Assembly (NCBI GenBank): GCA_964443225.1
Contig: CAYUCC010000015.1
Coordinates: 1-64,000, forward strand
DNA: 64,000 nt
Source: SSC4 sp964443225
GTDB taxonomy: Bacteria; Chloroflexota; Anaerolineae; SSC4; Amarolineaceae
Direction of reading: 5' to 3'
Positions 25,693 through 34,229 of the stretch are shown here, in pieces. Positions within the stretch are counted from its first letter, which is position 1; each line of letters starts with the position of its first letter. The notes beneath the pieces are model-generated. The model was not told the DNA's origin, did not search any database, and was given only the letters and a program-made list of their open reading frames with translations. Both the position numbers and the translations under genes were made by a program.

Positions 25693-26178
25693 TTACGCGC
25701 GGGTGGGCCGCCAGCGCAGAGCAACACCAACGGCTAATACCACCACACCGATCACCGCTGCGCCCATCAGGATCAGCGGCAGCAGCGACTCACCACCGGC
25801 GGTTGGAGGTTGGTCAGGACTGACGGCAGACTGCACAGTACACGCAGCATTTTCGAGCAGTTGTACCTCGTAGGTGACGAAACTGTCACCCACGCTCCGG
25901 TATAGGGTGCCGCCGCCGTTGGTGCAAATCGTATTGAGCACCGCCTCCAGCTGCGTTTCGTCTGCGCAGGCCCATGGGGCGGTGGCCGATCCGTTGCCCC
26001 CCGGGCCTGCGCTCGCATTGCAGAAGTAGACATTTTCGGCACTGGCCGCTAACGGCAGCATGCACAGCCCAACCAGGGCCACGATGATGCAAAGCCAGTA
26101 CGCCGTGTGTGATCTGTTGTCTGATATCACTGAATATGCCTCCTGCCGACCTTCTGATCTTCTCTTCTTCGCGACCAT
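25693..26178 (-). CDS. Exported surface protein with PPTAGG sorting-like tail (paralogue B)
   Basis: About 161 residues from ATG 26178; a TTG start at 26217 is possible. A long basic n-region precedes the signal helix (LCIIVALVGLCMLPLAASA). The body has ENVYFCNASAGPGGNG, PWACADETQLEAVL and NGGGTLYRSVGDSFVTYEV, matching paralogue A segment by segment, with conserved cysteines. The tail PPTAGGESLLP, a hydrophobic helix and RWRPTRA repeats the PPTAGG + helix + Arg pattern. I infer that both proteins are substrates of the nearby sortase. It lies 45 nt after the TPR gene. Confidence 0.8.
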   Translation of the reverse strand: MVAKKRRSEGRQEAYSVISDNRSHTAYWLCIIVALVGLCMLPLAASAENVYFCNASAGPGGNGSATAPWACADETQLEAVLNTICTNGGGTLYRSVGDSFVTYEVQLLENAACTVQSAVSPDQPPTAGGESLLPLILMGAAVIGVVVLAVGVALRWRPTRA

Positions 26179-26222
26179 CGTGGCTTCGCGTGAGACAATG
26201 GCATCTTTTGTGAACAATGGTC

Positions 26223-27167
26223 TTACCGGTTCGTATCCGGCTCGGGTGATGGTGCGGGCTCGACCGGATTGGATTGTCCGTACAGCGTCAGCAGTTCGGC
26301 CCGTGCCCGCCGCGTGAGGCGCGTATCCTGGCTGTGAACGGCAGCTTTCTCGAAAGCGGCTGCCGCATCGTCCACGCGGGCGAGATCACGGTAGGCAAGG
26401 CCCATGTAGTAGGCGGCTACCGCATCGTTGGGTGATTCTTCCAACACGCGAACGAGCAGCCTCACTGCCTCCTGCGAACGATTCTGAAGTGCCGCCACGG
26501 CTCCCAGGCCGCGCCGCGCTGCCAGGTGTTGGGAGTTCTGGTTCAGCACCGTTTGCCAGGCCTGTGCCGCTTGATCCAGCCGGCCCCATTCGAACTGGAT
26601 GGCAGCCCACTGGGCCCGCGCATCCGCCTGCGTTGGATCGAGTTCGAACGCACGCTGGTAGGCGGTCAGGGCGGCATCGAGCTGGGCGGCTCGGTAGTAG
26701 GCATGGCCTAAGTTTGCAAACGCCACCGCCTGGCCCGGGTTGAGCGTTACCGCCGCCTGCAGATACGGAATCGCCGCCGCGGGCTGCTGCAGGCTCAACA
26801 AGGCGGCCCCCACGTTGTTCTGTGCGGAGGCCAGGGACCCATCCAGGCGAATCGCCTGCTGAAAATGGTCCAATGCCTCGGCGGCGCGGCCCTCGGCAAA
26901 CAACAGGGTGCCCAGGCTGTCGTGCAAATCGGCCGAGCGGGCGTGTAAACGCAGCCCAATGCGCAGCCACGGCTCGCCACGCGCTGGTTCCCCCGCATCC
27001 AGGGCCTGGTTGGCGACCCAACGGCCCCCAGAGGCCACCAACAAAGGCGTGGCCAAGGCGCTCAGCAGGATCACCAACCCCACAACGGCCACGAGCCACG
27101 CCCATCGACGCCAGCGTAATGGTTGGGGCGTAGAACTGGCTATCGATTCGGTGTCAGGCATGGGCAT
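26223..27167 (-). CDS. Membrane-anchored tetratricopeptide-repeat protein
   Basis: A 314-residue protein. A basic n-region (LRWRRWAW) and one hydrophobic helix (~22-45, LVAVVGLVILLSALATPLLV) anchor it. Residues ~60-295 are about six TPR units (for example ADLHDSLGTLLFAEGRAAEAL, with AEALDHFQQAIRLDG, then AFANLGHAYYRAAQLDAAL). The C-terminus is Pro-rich. TPR arrays act as protein-binding scaffolds. It is the first gene of the operon, under a good promoter at 27232-27260, and may organise the surface proteins or peptidases encoded after it (inference). Confidence 0.88.
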   Translation of the reverse strand: MPMPDTESIASSTPQPLRWRRWAWLVAVVGLVILLSALATPLLVASGGRWVANQALDAGEPARGEPWLRIGLRLHARSADLHDSLGTLLFAEGRAAEALDHFQQAIRLDGSLASAQNNVGAALLSLQQPAAAIPYLQAAVTLNPGQAVAFANLGHAYYRAAQLDAALTAYQRAFELDPTQADARAQWAAIQFEWGRLDQAAQAWQTVLNQNSQHLAARRGLGAVAALQNRSQEAVRLLVRVLEESPNDAVAAYYMGLAYRDLARVDDAAAAFEKAAVHSQDTRLTRRARAELLTLYGQSNPVEPAPSPEPDTNR

Positions 27168-27231
27168 CGATCCATTGCACCCGCAGCAGATGAACCCGGC
27201 GGCGTGGGAACGGTTTTAGTGAGCTGTTGAA

Positions 27232-27260
27232 AATATACCATGGTTTGTCTTTGCGTGCAA
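27232..27260 (-). promoter_or_regulatory. Promoter of the TPR/surface-protein/M1 operon
   Basis: On the minus strand, TTGCAC (27255-27260), 17 nt, TATATT (27232-27237). Divergent from the sortase promoter, with the G-rich repeat between them. Confidence 0.7.
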
Positions 27261-27266
27261 GCTGGT

Positions 27267-27329
27267 TTGGGGGATGGGGGATGGGGATTGGGGGATGGGG
27301 ACTGGGGGTTGGGGGATGGGGGGGGAATC
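27267..27329. repeat. GGGGGAT/GGGGATT tandem repeat between divergent promoters
   Basis: Roughly eight G-rich 7-8-mers lie between the minus-strand promoter at 27232-27260 and the sortase promoter at 27359-27386. They are the same family as at 21944-22017. Confidence 0.85.
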
Positions 27330-27358
27330 TCAGATTGCGGGTTGATCACGACGCGATG

Positions 27359-27386
27359 TTGACGGGAGGCGGTGAGTGGATATAAT
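27359..27386 (+). promoter_or_regulatory. Promoter of the sortase gene
   Basis: TTGACG (27359-27364), 16 nt, perfect TATAAT (27381-27386), 40 nt before the GTG start. Confidence 0.8.
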
Positions 27387-27425
27387 ACGCCAATCAACAA
27401 CGATTTTTGAGCATGGAGAAAATAC

Positions 27426-28166
27426 GTGAGTGGTGCTTCTGGTGCGTGGCGGCGTGGGGCGAGCACGGTTCTGATGGGTGCTGGGGTAGTCATCCTCCTC
27501 GCGACGGGTATCGTCTGGCTGCAAAGTCGTCTCACGGAACAGAGTCTGGCCCAGGCTCGCTACCTGGCCGCGACACCGGAGGCCTCGCTGACACTTCCCC
27601 AGGCGATGCCCACGGTCACACCGCTGCCCATCATCGCGCCAACCGCTACACCGCTGCCGCCGGCCGAGCCGGTGGTGCGTCTGCAAATCCCCCGCCTCAA
27701 GGCAGACCGCGCCGTGATTCCCATCGGCATGCGTCCCGACAAGGATGGCAGCCTGATTTGGGACACCGAGGCCCTTTTCGCCAACCGCAGCCGGCCAGAC
27801 CTGGTTGGCCAGCTGGTCGGCTCGGCCAATCCCGGCCAAAACGGTAACGTAATCCTCACCGGGCACAATTACAACCAGGGGCGTTTCAACTGGAAGGGTG
27901 TGTTCCTCAACCTGGAGAGCCTGCAGCCGGGAGACGAAATTTTGGTCGACGTCCAGGGTGGCCAACGTTTTACGTACCGCGTCGAGAGTGTGAACGAGGT
28001 ACCCTGGCGAGACAAGTCGGATGCCGAATGGGCGCGGCACGTGCAGTTTCTGGGGGCCTCGGACAACGAGCAGCTGACCCTGGTCACGTGCGGTGGCGCG
28101 GCGTTCTACCCGTTCCCCGCGCGCGTCTACGTGGTGGCGCACCTCGCCGAGACGGCTGCGCCGTAG
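27426..28166 (+). CDS. Sortase
   Basis: A 246-residue protein with GTG start and GGAGA 7 nt upstream. One N-terminal membrane helix (~12-33), a Pro/Thr linker, then the sortase beta-barrel: LQIPRLKADRAVIPIG, the catalytic His in VILTGHNYNQG, the catalytic Cys in LTLVTCGG and the Arg in PARVYVVA, giving the His-Cys-Arg triad. Sortases cleave a C-terminal sorting motif and join the protein to the envelope. The divergent operon encodes two proteins with matching PPTAGG + helix + Arg tails, its probable substrates; that motif differs from LPXTG. Confidence 0.93.
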   Translation: MSGASGAWRRGASTVLMGAGVVILLATGIVWLQSRLTEQSLAQARYLAATPEASLTLPQAMPTVTPLPIIAPTATPLPPAEPVVRLQIPRLKADRAVIPIGMRPDKDGSLIWDTEALFANRSRPDLVGQLVGSANPGQNGNVILTGHNYNQGRFNWKGVFLNLESLQPGDEILVDVQGGQRFTYRVESVNEVPWRDKSDAEWARHVQFLGASDNEQLTLVTCGGAAFYPFPARVYVVAHLAETAAP

Positions 28167-28181
28167 AGACGCCATCACACC

Positions 28182-29279
28182 TCACGTCTCCAACCGCTGC
28201 ACGCTGCCCGTCTCGCGGGTGTCATAACCGCCCAACCCCTCCAACGCCGACTTAGCCTCCGCCGAGTTGAGCCACAGGGCCAATGCCTGCACAGCCACCG
28301 TTTCCCACACGTCGTCGCGTATCACCAGGTCATACCGCTCGGCGGTGAGGGGTACAAATTCGAGACCCAGGGCCTGCGCGATGGTGGCGATACCGATCCC
28401 GGTGTCGGCCTCGCCGGTGAGCAGCGCGCGCCCAACCTCGGTGTGAGTAGATACGACCCGCGCATAACCATCGATGGTCGATCGATCGAGGTGTCGGTTT
28501 TTCAGCTGCACGTCGAGCCACACCCGCGTACCCGCCCCCGACTGCCGGTTAATGAAACGAACGCCCGGCCGCACCAGGTCGGCCAGGTCCTGGATGTGCA
28601 GCGGATTGCCGGGCCGGACCAGGAATCCCAGGTGACGGTGGGCGAGGGTCAGCAGGGTCACGGACCGGCCGGGCAACAGCCGTTTGATGAACGGCACGTT
28701 GTAGGTATCGGTCTCGGCATCCCACAGGTGGCAGCCGGCCAGTTCAGCGTCACCGGCGGCCAGGCTCATCAAACCACCCAGGCTGCCCGCAAATGTAATG
28801 TCGAACCGGGTACCGGGAACGAGTTCAGCCACACGGGCGGCCAGCAGGCTGAGCGCCGGGTCGTGGCTTCCGACAAAACGCAGTGGGTGGGAAACAACCG
28901 GTGTTTCGGCAGCGGCCAAAACACGCCAGCGGTCCAGGTTGACACGCACGGCTTGTTCGACTTCAGCCGGCGTATAACCGGCGGTGATGACGTCGAGCAA
29001 AAAGGACTCGACCTGGTGCAGAAGCGTGGTTTGCCGGAGAAGGGGCAGGTCGCCCGTCGCCGGTCTGCCCATGACACGTGTCCCCTGTCCCGGCCGTCCA
29101 TCGACCAGGTGCTGACGCGCAAGGCAACGATAGGCCTGCTGGACGGTACCAGGGGTGCAGTGCCAGCGTTGGGCCATCTCGCGGATGGTGGGAAGGGCAT
29201 CATCCGGCTGCAAACGCCCGTAGAGAATGTCTTCGCGCACCGATTCGGCGATCTGTTGGTAAATGGGTGTTTTGTCCAT
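28182..29279 (-). CDS. GntR-type regulator fused to a periplasmic-binding-protein-like domain
   Basis: From ATG 29279 (a GTG at 29309 is the alternative), 365 residues. The N-terminus is a GntR winged helix: PIYQQIAESVREDILYGRL, DALPTIREMAQRWHCTPGTV, DGRPGQGTRV. Residues ~140-360 form a type-2 PBP-like domain (RFVGSHDPALSLLAARVAEL, VRFINRQSGAGTRVWLD, THTEVGRALLTGEADTGIG), the family that binds molybdate-like anions in ModE-like regulators. It lies downstream of tupA on the same strand, so it probably senses tungstate or molybdate and controls uptake or cofactor genes. Confidence 0.87.
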   Translation of the reverse strand: MDKTPIYQQIAESVREDILYGRLQPDDALPTIREMAQRWHCTPGTVQQAYRCLARQHLVDGRPGQGTRVMGRPATGDLPLLRQTTLLHQVESFLLDVITAGYTPAEVEQAVRVNLDRWRVLAAAETPVVSHPLRFVGSHDPALSLLAARVAELVPGTRFDITFAGSLGGLMSLAAGDAELAGCHLWDAETDTYNVPFIKRLLPGRSVTLLTLAHRHLGFLVRPGNPLHIQDLADLVRPGVRFINRQSGAGTRVWLDVQLKNRHLDRSTIDGYARVVSTHTEVGRALLTGEADTGIGIATIAQALGLEFVPLTAERYDLVIRDDVWETVAVQALALWLNSAEAKSALEGLGGYDTRETGSVQRLET

Positions 29280-29337
29280 AGGTGTCGATCCGTTGGACAA
29301 TGATAACACACGCGATCTTTCCCAGGAAATCAGACCC

Positions 29338-29371
29338 GTGATCTCTCCCCCACCAACGGGGGAGAGATCAC
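29338..29371. promoter_or_regulatory. Strong intercistronic hairpin between tupA and the GntR/PBP regulator
   Basis: A 14-bp perfect stem (GTGATCTCTCCCCC, 29338-29351, with 29358-29371) and 6-nt loop. No T-run follows on either strand, so an attenuating or mRNA-processing hairpin is more likely than a simple terminator. Confidence 0.6.
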
Positions 29372-29405
29372 GGCGTTGCGGATCGCCCCAGGGGATGGGT
29401 TGATT

Positions 29406-30308
29406 CTACTGGGTGGCCCGCCAGGGAGTCGAATCGGGTATGAAGAGGGACTGGCCGAACTTGTCCTGGCCAAACTGACCGATCTTTTCCTGGACAGGGA
29501 CCGAAATCAGCCAGTCGATGAAGCTGTTGGCCAGGGCGGCCTGGATGTGATCGCCTTTTTCTGGATCGACGGCGATGACGCCGTAGGGGTTGAACAGGAC
29601 TTTGTCGCCTTCGACCATAATGGCCAGGTCGAGGCCTTCCAGGGTGCGGGCCAGGTACGTGGCACGATCGCTCAGTGTATAGGCCTGGCTTTCGTCCGCC
29701 ATCGTCAGGACGGCGCCCATACCCTGACCCGCCGACACGTACCAGTCACCGGCCGGCTCGATGCCCGCCGCTTTCCAGAGGGCCTTTTCTTTGCTGTGCG
29801 TGCCCGAATCATCGCCACGTGAGATGAACTTCGTTTGACTATCTGCGATCTTCTGGAGTGCCGCGGCGGCGTCGGTCATACCTTTGATGCCCGCCGGGTC
29901 GCTTTCAGGACCTACGATCACGAAGTCATTGTACATCACGTCCTCGCGCCGCACACCGTGACCGGCGGCCATGAACGCATCCTCTTTTGCGCGATCGTGC
30001 ACCAGGAGCACGTCGGCATTGCCATCCTCGCCCAGTTTGATGGCCTGACCGGTGCCCACCGCCACCACCGACACCTCGGCATTGGCGGTCTGCTCGAAAT
30101 CGGGCAGGATGACTTCCAGCAGACCGGAGTCCTCGGTACTCGTTGTGGTGGCCAGGATCAACTTGGTGGCAGTTGCCGGCGCGGCGGCGGTGGGTTCTGG
30201 CACCACCGTTGCCGCGACGGTCGGTGTCGCCGGCGTGGTCGTGCATCCCGTGACGGCGATCAGGCAGAGTACACAACACACAATGAAAGTGAGCGTTCGT
30301 TGCGACAT
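29406..30308 (-). CDS. tupA: Tungstate ABC transporter substrate-binding lipoprotein
   Basis: A 300-residue protein. Lipobox IAVTGC, a short Thr/Ala/Pro linker, then the TupA-type oxyanion binding domain: LILATTTSTEDSGLLEVILP (the TTTS loop binds the anion), VGTGQAIKLGEDGNADVLLVH, FVIVGPESDPAG and FISRGDDSGTHSKEKALWK. The family binds tungstate with high affinity and delivers it to TupB/TupC. Neither permease nor ATPase gene is present in the window, so it is an orphan or works with a remote transporter. GAGGAGG precedes the ATG. A regulator with a PBP-like domain follows. Confidence 0.92.
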   Translation of the reverse strand: MSQRTLTFIVCCVLCLIAVTGCTTTPATPTVAATVVPEPTAAAPATATKLILATTTSTEDSGLLEVILPDFEQTANAEVSVVAVGTGQAIKLGEDGNADVLLVHDRAKEDAFMAAGHGVRREDVMYNDFVIVGPESDPAGIKGMTDAAAALQKIADSQTKFISRGDDSGTHSKEKALWKAAGIEPAGDWYVSAGQGMGAVLTMADESQAYTLSDRATYLARTLEGLDLAIMVEGDKVLFNPYGVIAVDPEKGDHIQAALANSFIDWLISVPVQEKIGQFGQDKFGQSLFIPDSTPWRATQ

Positions 30309-30406
30309 AACGATGAATGATCCTCCTCGTGGCTAAACGTGTTTCGGAGACCAGGGGGTGTGTGACCGGGTCACCATACCACTGATTGATTAAATGTAAC
30401 AGTACA

Positions 30407-30436
30407 AGTATAACAATCGGTGGGTGAATTTGTCAA
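30407..30436 (-). promoter_or_regulatory. Promoter of tupA
   Basis: On the minus strand, perfect TTGACA (30431-30436), 18 nt, TATACT (30407-30412). Downstream in the leader, GTGACC-g-GGTCAC (30363-30375) is a palindrome that could be an operator. I see nothing else in 30309-30486. Confidence 0.8.
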
Positions 30437-30486
30437 TTAGAGGTCGCCGCGGGTGAGGATGGTTGGTTGGGAGCTGGCGGGTGACG

Positions 30487-32925
30487 TCAGGAGATCTGAA
30501 TGTTAGGACCAGGCGTGTTGGGAGGCAGTTGAACAGGACCCCAGGCGCGCACGCGTGTGCCGTGGCCCGGTGCCGCGGTCACTTCGAGCTGGCCCTGGAT
30601 GGCCGCCATCCGTTCGCGCATGGTCACCAGCCCAAAGTGTTCCTTGAGGGCAAGCGTCTCCAGGCGGGCGGGCACCGTGAAGCCACGGCCTTCATCCCAC
30701 ACCTGGAGCTCGTAGGCGTCGTCATCGAACTGCAGACTTACCCAGATTTCTTTGGCCTGGGCGTGTACGAGGGCGTTATTGAGAGATTCCTGGAATACTT
30801 TGAAGAGGGTGATGCCCAGGGGGTCGGCGAGCATCATGCCGTGGTGCGATACGTCCAGGTAGACCACCACATCAGACTTTTGCATGATCATGTAGACGAC
30901 CTGCGCCATGGCTGCATCGATGCCCATGACGTCCAGGACATCGGAGCGCAGCGTGCCACAGATATTGCGCGTGACTGCCATGATGCGGTTTGTTTCGCGA
31001 CGTACCTTCTCCAGAGTTTGAGCCAGTGCCGGCTCGAGAACAGCTGCCTGATCGCGGCACTCGCAGAGCTGGTAACCCAGGGCCAATAGATCCTGCACGG
31101 GTCCATCGTGCAGATCCCAGGCCAGGGTCCGTCGTTCTTCCTCGCGTGCGGTGAGCAAACGCTGCTGGGCTGTCTCGAGCGCCTGCAGCGCTTCCTCAAG
31201 GCTGGTCATCAAGATCACGTTCGATGCGGCCAATGCCGCTTGTTCGCCCAGGGTGGATAGGATGGGCAGATCGGCCGCCTCGAAAAAATCATCATCCCGT
31301 TTTTTGCCCAATGTCAGCAAACCAACGAGCTGGTCCTCGCGTACGAGGGGAATGATCCAGGCCACGCCGGGATCGGTACTGAGCGGCTGGTGTTGGCTGG
31401 TCGCGCGGAGCGGCGTGGATGCCCTGACCGGTCCCAGGGCGGTTTGCACAGTCTCCAGGGGGAGTGCGGCAGGTAGATCCAGGCCCAGGGTGCGCTCCAG
31501 TACCAGGTGGCCGTCCGGGGTCGCCAGATAGAGGGCGGCACCGCGCAAACGGAGCCCTTCCACCGTCGGTGGCACCAGCCGTTCCGCCAGTTCCCGACGG
31601 GTAGTGACCCCACCGAGGGCACGACTGACCTGGGCAATGACGGTGCGGTAATCATACCAGCCTCCATAAAAGAGTTTGTCTACCAACCGCTGGACCCCGT
31701 CGCGCAGCGGGATGAAGATGGCTGCCAGCACCATGGCCACGACCGCACCGATCAGCGGATCGATGGCCCGCGTATTGGCCAGCAGGGGGCGAAAAACAGA
31801 GACGCCAAACCAGGTGCCGATTAGGAACAGCCCGGCCCAGATGAGACCCAAGGTGAAGATGACCAGGCTGCGATTGAGGAAGCGGTCGAAGGGTGAGAGG
31901 TCATGTTTCACGATCACGTAGGCGTAACTGATCGGCACCAGCAGCAGAAACAGGAAACTAATCTGGTAGGGCACGCCGGCACCGGTACCCCAGAGGACAT
32001 CAGGCAGCAGGGATAACAACAGCAGCGGCATGAACCCCAGGGCGGTACTGACGACCAGTCCGCGAACACGCCGGCGGACGGTGGCCGACGTGGTTGTGAA
32101 GTAGGTGTGCGCCATCATCAAGGTGATGCCCAACAAGGCGGCACCCACGAACAACCGGATCAGCGTCCGGATTGCATTGTGCGTCTCACTGTTGGGCAGT
32201 GTCGTCAAGCGCACGGTGGTATAGGTCAGTGCCAGGACGGCGCTGATCACCACAAGCACGTACCAGGCATGGCGCGGCCTCACGGTACGAATCAGGTCTT
32301 GGGTGTCCTGGAAATAGAACAACAGCAAGGGGATACTGATCAGGCCAAGGTTGAAGACGGGACCAGCCCAGGCAATACCGAGGCCGGACAGTTGACCGGC
32401 GGCCAGGGTGACCGTCACGGCCTGTCCCAGGGCAAAATAGGCGGAGTGGCCTGGCGCCGCGGGTCGAACCGCAAACACAATCACCGCCGACAGCCAGAAC
32501 GTAAACCCGACTACGACCGGAATCAAACGCCACAATTGGTTGCCTGCATCAGGAGCCGCCGCAGTGAGCGCTACGCCCACAGACTGGCCATCGCGTCGCA
32601 GAACCAGGTCGGTCTGTTGGCCAACGTACTGCGGAAAGGACAAGCCAATCGCAGGTGTGCCATCGATGTGGGTGAGGATGTCGCCCGGCCAAACACCTGC
32701 GCTCAAGGCTGGTTCTTCGACAGACACAATGATCATCTGTCCATTGACGAGGCGCCAGGTCAGACCATTGCTCGGCCAGTTGATGGCCAGGGTGGCTTCG
32801 ACGAGCAGAAGGAGTGTAAAAAACGAAATCAGAAAGCGCGGCAAGTAGAGCCTGAGGGTGCCCTCTTGCCAGGTTGCGCGCTCACGCCTGAACCAACTGC
32901 TCAGTGAAGTGAGGGTGGTGCCCAT
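30487..32925 (-). CDS. ComP-like sensor histidine kinase with PDZ, eight-helix sensor, GAF and HisKA_3/HATPase domains
   Basis: An 812-residue protein. TM1 (~28-48) is followed by an extracytoplasmic PDZ domain (~60-125; EPALSAGVWPGDILTHIDG). About seven more helices follow (~133-410), then a GAF-like domain (~440-580; GVAWIIPLVREDQLVGLLTL). The transmitter has the HisKA_3 phosphorylation site WDLHDGPVQDLL (~605) and NarL-type ATPase motifs FQESLNNALVHAQ and DEGRGF. As I recall Bacillus ComP, it shares this order: PDZ-like loop after TM1, helices with an ISxPxLxxxFxQ segment, and the same transmitter class. It is encoded downstream of a response regulator and a small peptide on the same strand. 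The ligand is probably extracellular. Confidence 0.9.
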   Translation of the reverse strand: MGTTLTSLSSWFRRERATWQEGTLRLYLPRFLISFFTLLLLVEATLAINWPSNGLTWRLVNGQMIIVSVEEPALSAGVWPGDILTHIDGTPAIGLSFPQYVGQQTDLVLRRDGQSVGVALTAAAPDAGNQLWRLIPVVVGFTFWLSAVIVFAVRPAAPGHSAYFALGQAVTVTLAAGQLSGLGIAWAGPVFNLGLISIPLLLFYFQDTQDLIRTVRPRHAWYVLVVISAVLALTYTTVRLTTLPNSETHNAIRTLIRLFVGAALLGITLMMAHTYFTTTSATVRRRVRGLVVSTALGFMPLLLLSLLPDVLWGTGAGVPYQISFLFLLLVPISYAYVIVKHDLSPFDRFLNRSLVIFTLGLIWAGLFLIGTWFGVSVFRPLLANTRAIDPLIGAVVAMVLAAIFIPLRDGVQRLVDKLFYGGWYDYRTVIAQVSRALGGVTTRRELAERLVPPTVEGLRLRGAALYLATPDGHLVLERTLGLDLPAALPLETVQTALGPVRASTPLRATSQHQPLSTDPGVAWIIPLVREDQLVGLLTLGKKRDDDFFEAADLPILSTLGEQAALAASNVILMTSLEEALQALETAQQRLLTAREEERRTLAWDLHDGPVQDLLALGYQLCECRDQAAVLEPALAQTLEKVRRETNRIMAVTRNICGTLRSDVLDVMGIDAAMAQVVYMIMQKSDVVVYLDVSHHGMMLADPLGITLFKVFQESLNNALVHAQAKEIWVSLQFDDDAYELQVWDEGRGFTVPARLETLALKEHFGLVTMRERMAAIQGQLEVTAAPGHGTRVRAWGPVQLPPNTPGPNIQIS

Positions 32926-33139
32926 CGATTCTCATCCGTAGGCGGCAACACCGTGCCGATCGGTCAAAATTACCGCTTGCCCACGCGCTGGAGGGCGGGT
33001 CGTACAACGTGCGATCGATCAAGGGCCGCAGCGGCAGTCCGTTGTGACCCGCGAGGTACACCCCCGGTCACCAGACAAGGGTGGCGCCGTGCTGCATCAT
33101 GCCCGCGGCGGTGCACACCTACACTTGAGGGCTTGCGTG

Positions 33140-33391
33140 TTATGCCCCTTCGGCATGCACGGGGGTCATCGAATCCCACCAGATTGGACCATCCGGCGGT
33201 ATTTCGAGCAGCAAGCGTGTCAACAGTGCGTGCGGTGTGTGTACGAGCAGTGAGCGGCTCTTTACAAGCAGTCGCCGCTCAGACTCGGTGAGCTCATACC
33301 CAACCAGCACCGCCTCGGGGTCTCTCTCGAATTCTGCCCGCAAATCTGGGTTCGAGGCCAGGCGCAACAGGACGGTTTCTAATGTGTTCAC
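33140..33391 (-). CDS. 83-residue ComX-like peptide (candidate signal precursor)
   Basis: GTG start with GGAGG 6 nt upstream. The N-terminal half (LLRLASNPDLRAEFERDPEA, then VLVGYELTESE) matches the pattern I recall for ComX precursors (NP-x-x-L ... EA-x-L-x-G). The C-terminal part has PPDGPIWWDSMTPVHAEGA; ComX pheromones carry a modified Trp near the C-terminus. There is no signal peptide and no membrane helix. It sits between a response regulator gene and a ComP-like kinase gene, all on one strand. Alternatives are a LigA-like or Nif11-like small domain, since the DPEA..L.GY.LT..E pattern also occurs there. The coding call is firm; the signalling role is inference. Confidence 0.75.
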   Translation of the reverse strand: MNTLETVLLRLASNPDLRAEFERDPEAVLVGYELTESERRLLVKSRSLLVHTPHALLTRLLLEIPPDGPIWWDSMTPVHAEGA

Positions 33392-33439
33392 AACAACCTC
33401 CGTTCCCTCAACAAGGACTCCCTGCGGATAGCGGCACGC

Positions 33440-33508
33440 ATGTTCTGGAGAAACCAGGCGTTTTCGGGATACCGTATCGCCTCAACACCCCGGGTTTCAA
33501 CAGAACAT
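33440..33508 (-). promoter_or_regulatory. Nested hairpin in the leader of the ComX-like gene
   Basis: On the minus strand four nested arms pair: ATGTTCT with AGAACAT (outermost), GAAACC with GGTTTC, AGGCG with CGCCT, and GATAC with GTATC. The total is about 18 bp over the two well-aligned outer stems plus the middle one, with a one-sided 10-nt bulge. It lies between the regulator stop (33531) and the peptide GTG (33391). No T-run follows, so a structured leader or processing site is more likely than a terminator. Confidence 0.6.
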
Positions 33509-33530
33509 GAGTTCAGGTGGGGCCAGCGGG

Positions 33531-34178
33531 CTACGAACGTTCGGCGATTTCGCCGTGACGCCATGCCCAGGCCACCGCTTCCGCACGCGTGCGGACACCC
33601 AGTTTCGTGTAGATGCTGGTGACATGGTTTTTGACCGTGCCCTCAGTGATCCGCAGTTCTTTGGCAATCCGTTGGTTGTCCCAACCACGGGCCAGCAGAC
33701 GCAGCACGCCAACCTCGCGGTCGGTCAGACCAATTTGTTCCAGGGTCGTGTTGGTGCTGCCACGCGCCAGGGCAGCCACTTGCGACATGACCTCACGGCT
33801 GTACCATACCTCGCCCCGGTGTACGGCACGAATGGCGTCGATGACAGTGTCGAGTGCTTCCTCCTTGAGGAGGTAACCCACGGCACCGGCCTGAAGCATG
33901 CTCTGGATGTAGTGTTCGTCCGCATACGCACTCAATGCCAACACGCGGGTATCCACACCGCGCGCGTTGATGAGCTGCGCGACCTTGGTACCATCGATGC
34001 CAGGCAACCGGCAATCCATCAGGACCACATCGGGACGCAGTTGATCGATGAGGTAGAGCGCGTCATCGCCGCGCGCCGCTTCACCGACCACCTCGATGTC
34101 TCCTGCTTTGCCCAGGGCACTGCGAATCCCGGTTCGTATCGCTGGATGATCATCGATGATTACAACCCGAATGCTCAT
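33531..34178 (-). CDS. NarL/ComA-type response regulator
   Basis: From ATG 34178, 215 residues. The receiver domain starts SIRVVIIDDHPAIRTGI (acidic pocket DD), with the phospho-acceptor Asp in DVVLMDCRLPGIDG, the Thr/Ser switch in VLALSAYADEHY and Lys in GYLLKEEA. The C-terminal LuxR-type HTH has LTDREVGVLRLLARGWDNQRIA and TEGTVKNHVTSIYTKLGVRTR. HisKA_3 kinases such as the one at 30487-32925 pair with exactly this class. It is the first gene of the three-gene unit, under a promoter at 34230-34258. Confidence 0.93.
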   Translation of the reverse strand: MSIRVVIIDDHPAIRTGIRSALGKAGDIEVVGEAARGDDALYLIDQLRPDVVLMDCRLPGIDGTKVAQLINARGVDTRVLALSAYADEHYIQSMLQAGAVGYLLKEEALDTVIDAIRAVHRGEVWYSREVMSQVAALARGSTNTTLEQIGLTDREVGVLRLLARGWDNQRIAKELRITEGTVKNHVTSIYTKLGVRTRAEAVAWAWRHGEIAERS

Positions 34179-34229
34179 CACCGTTAATCCTGACGTGAAC
34201 GTTGGAGGCTCTCCTCGTGCGTCGTCTGT

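Noticed and set aside
32926..33139. A second small peptide gene between the ComX-like gene and the kinase
   Set aside because: Minus-strand frames there have no ribosome-binding site and read as low-complexity Arg-rich shadows.
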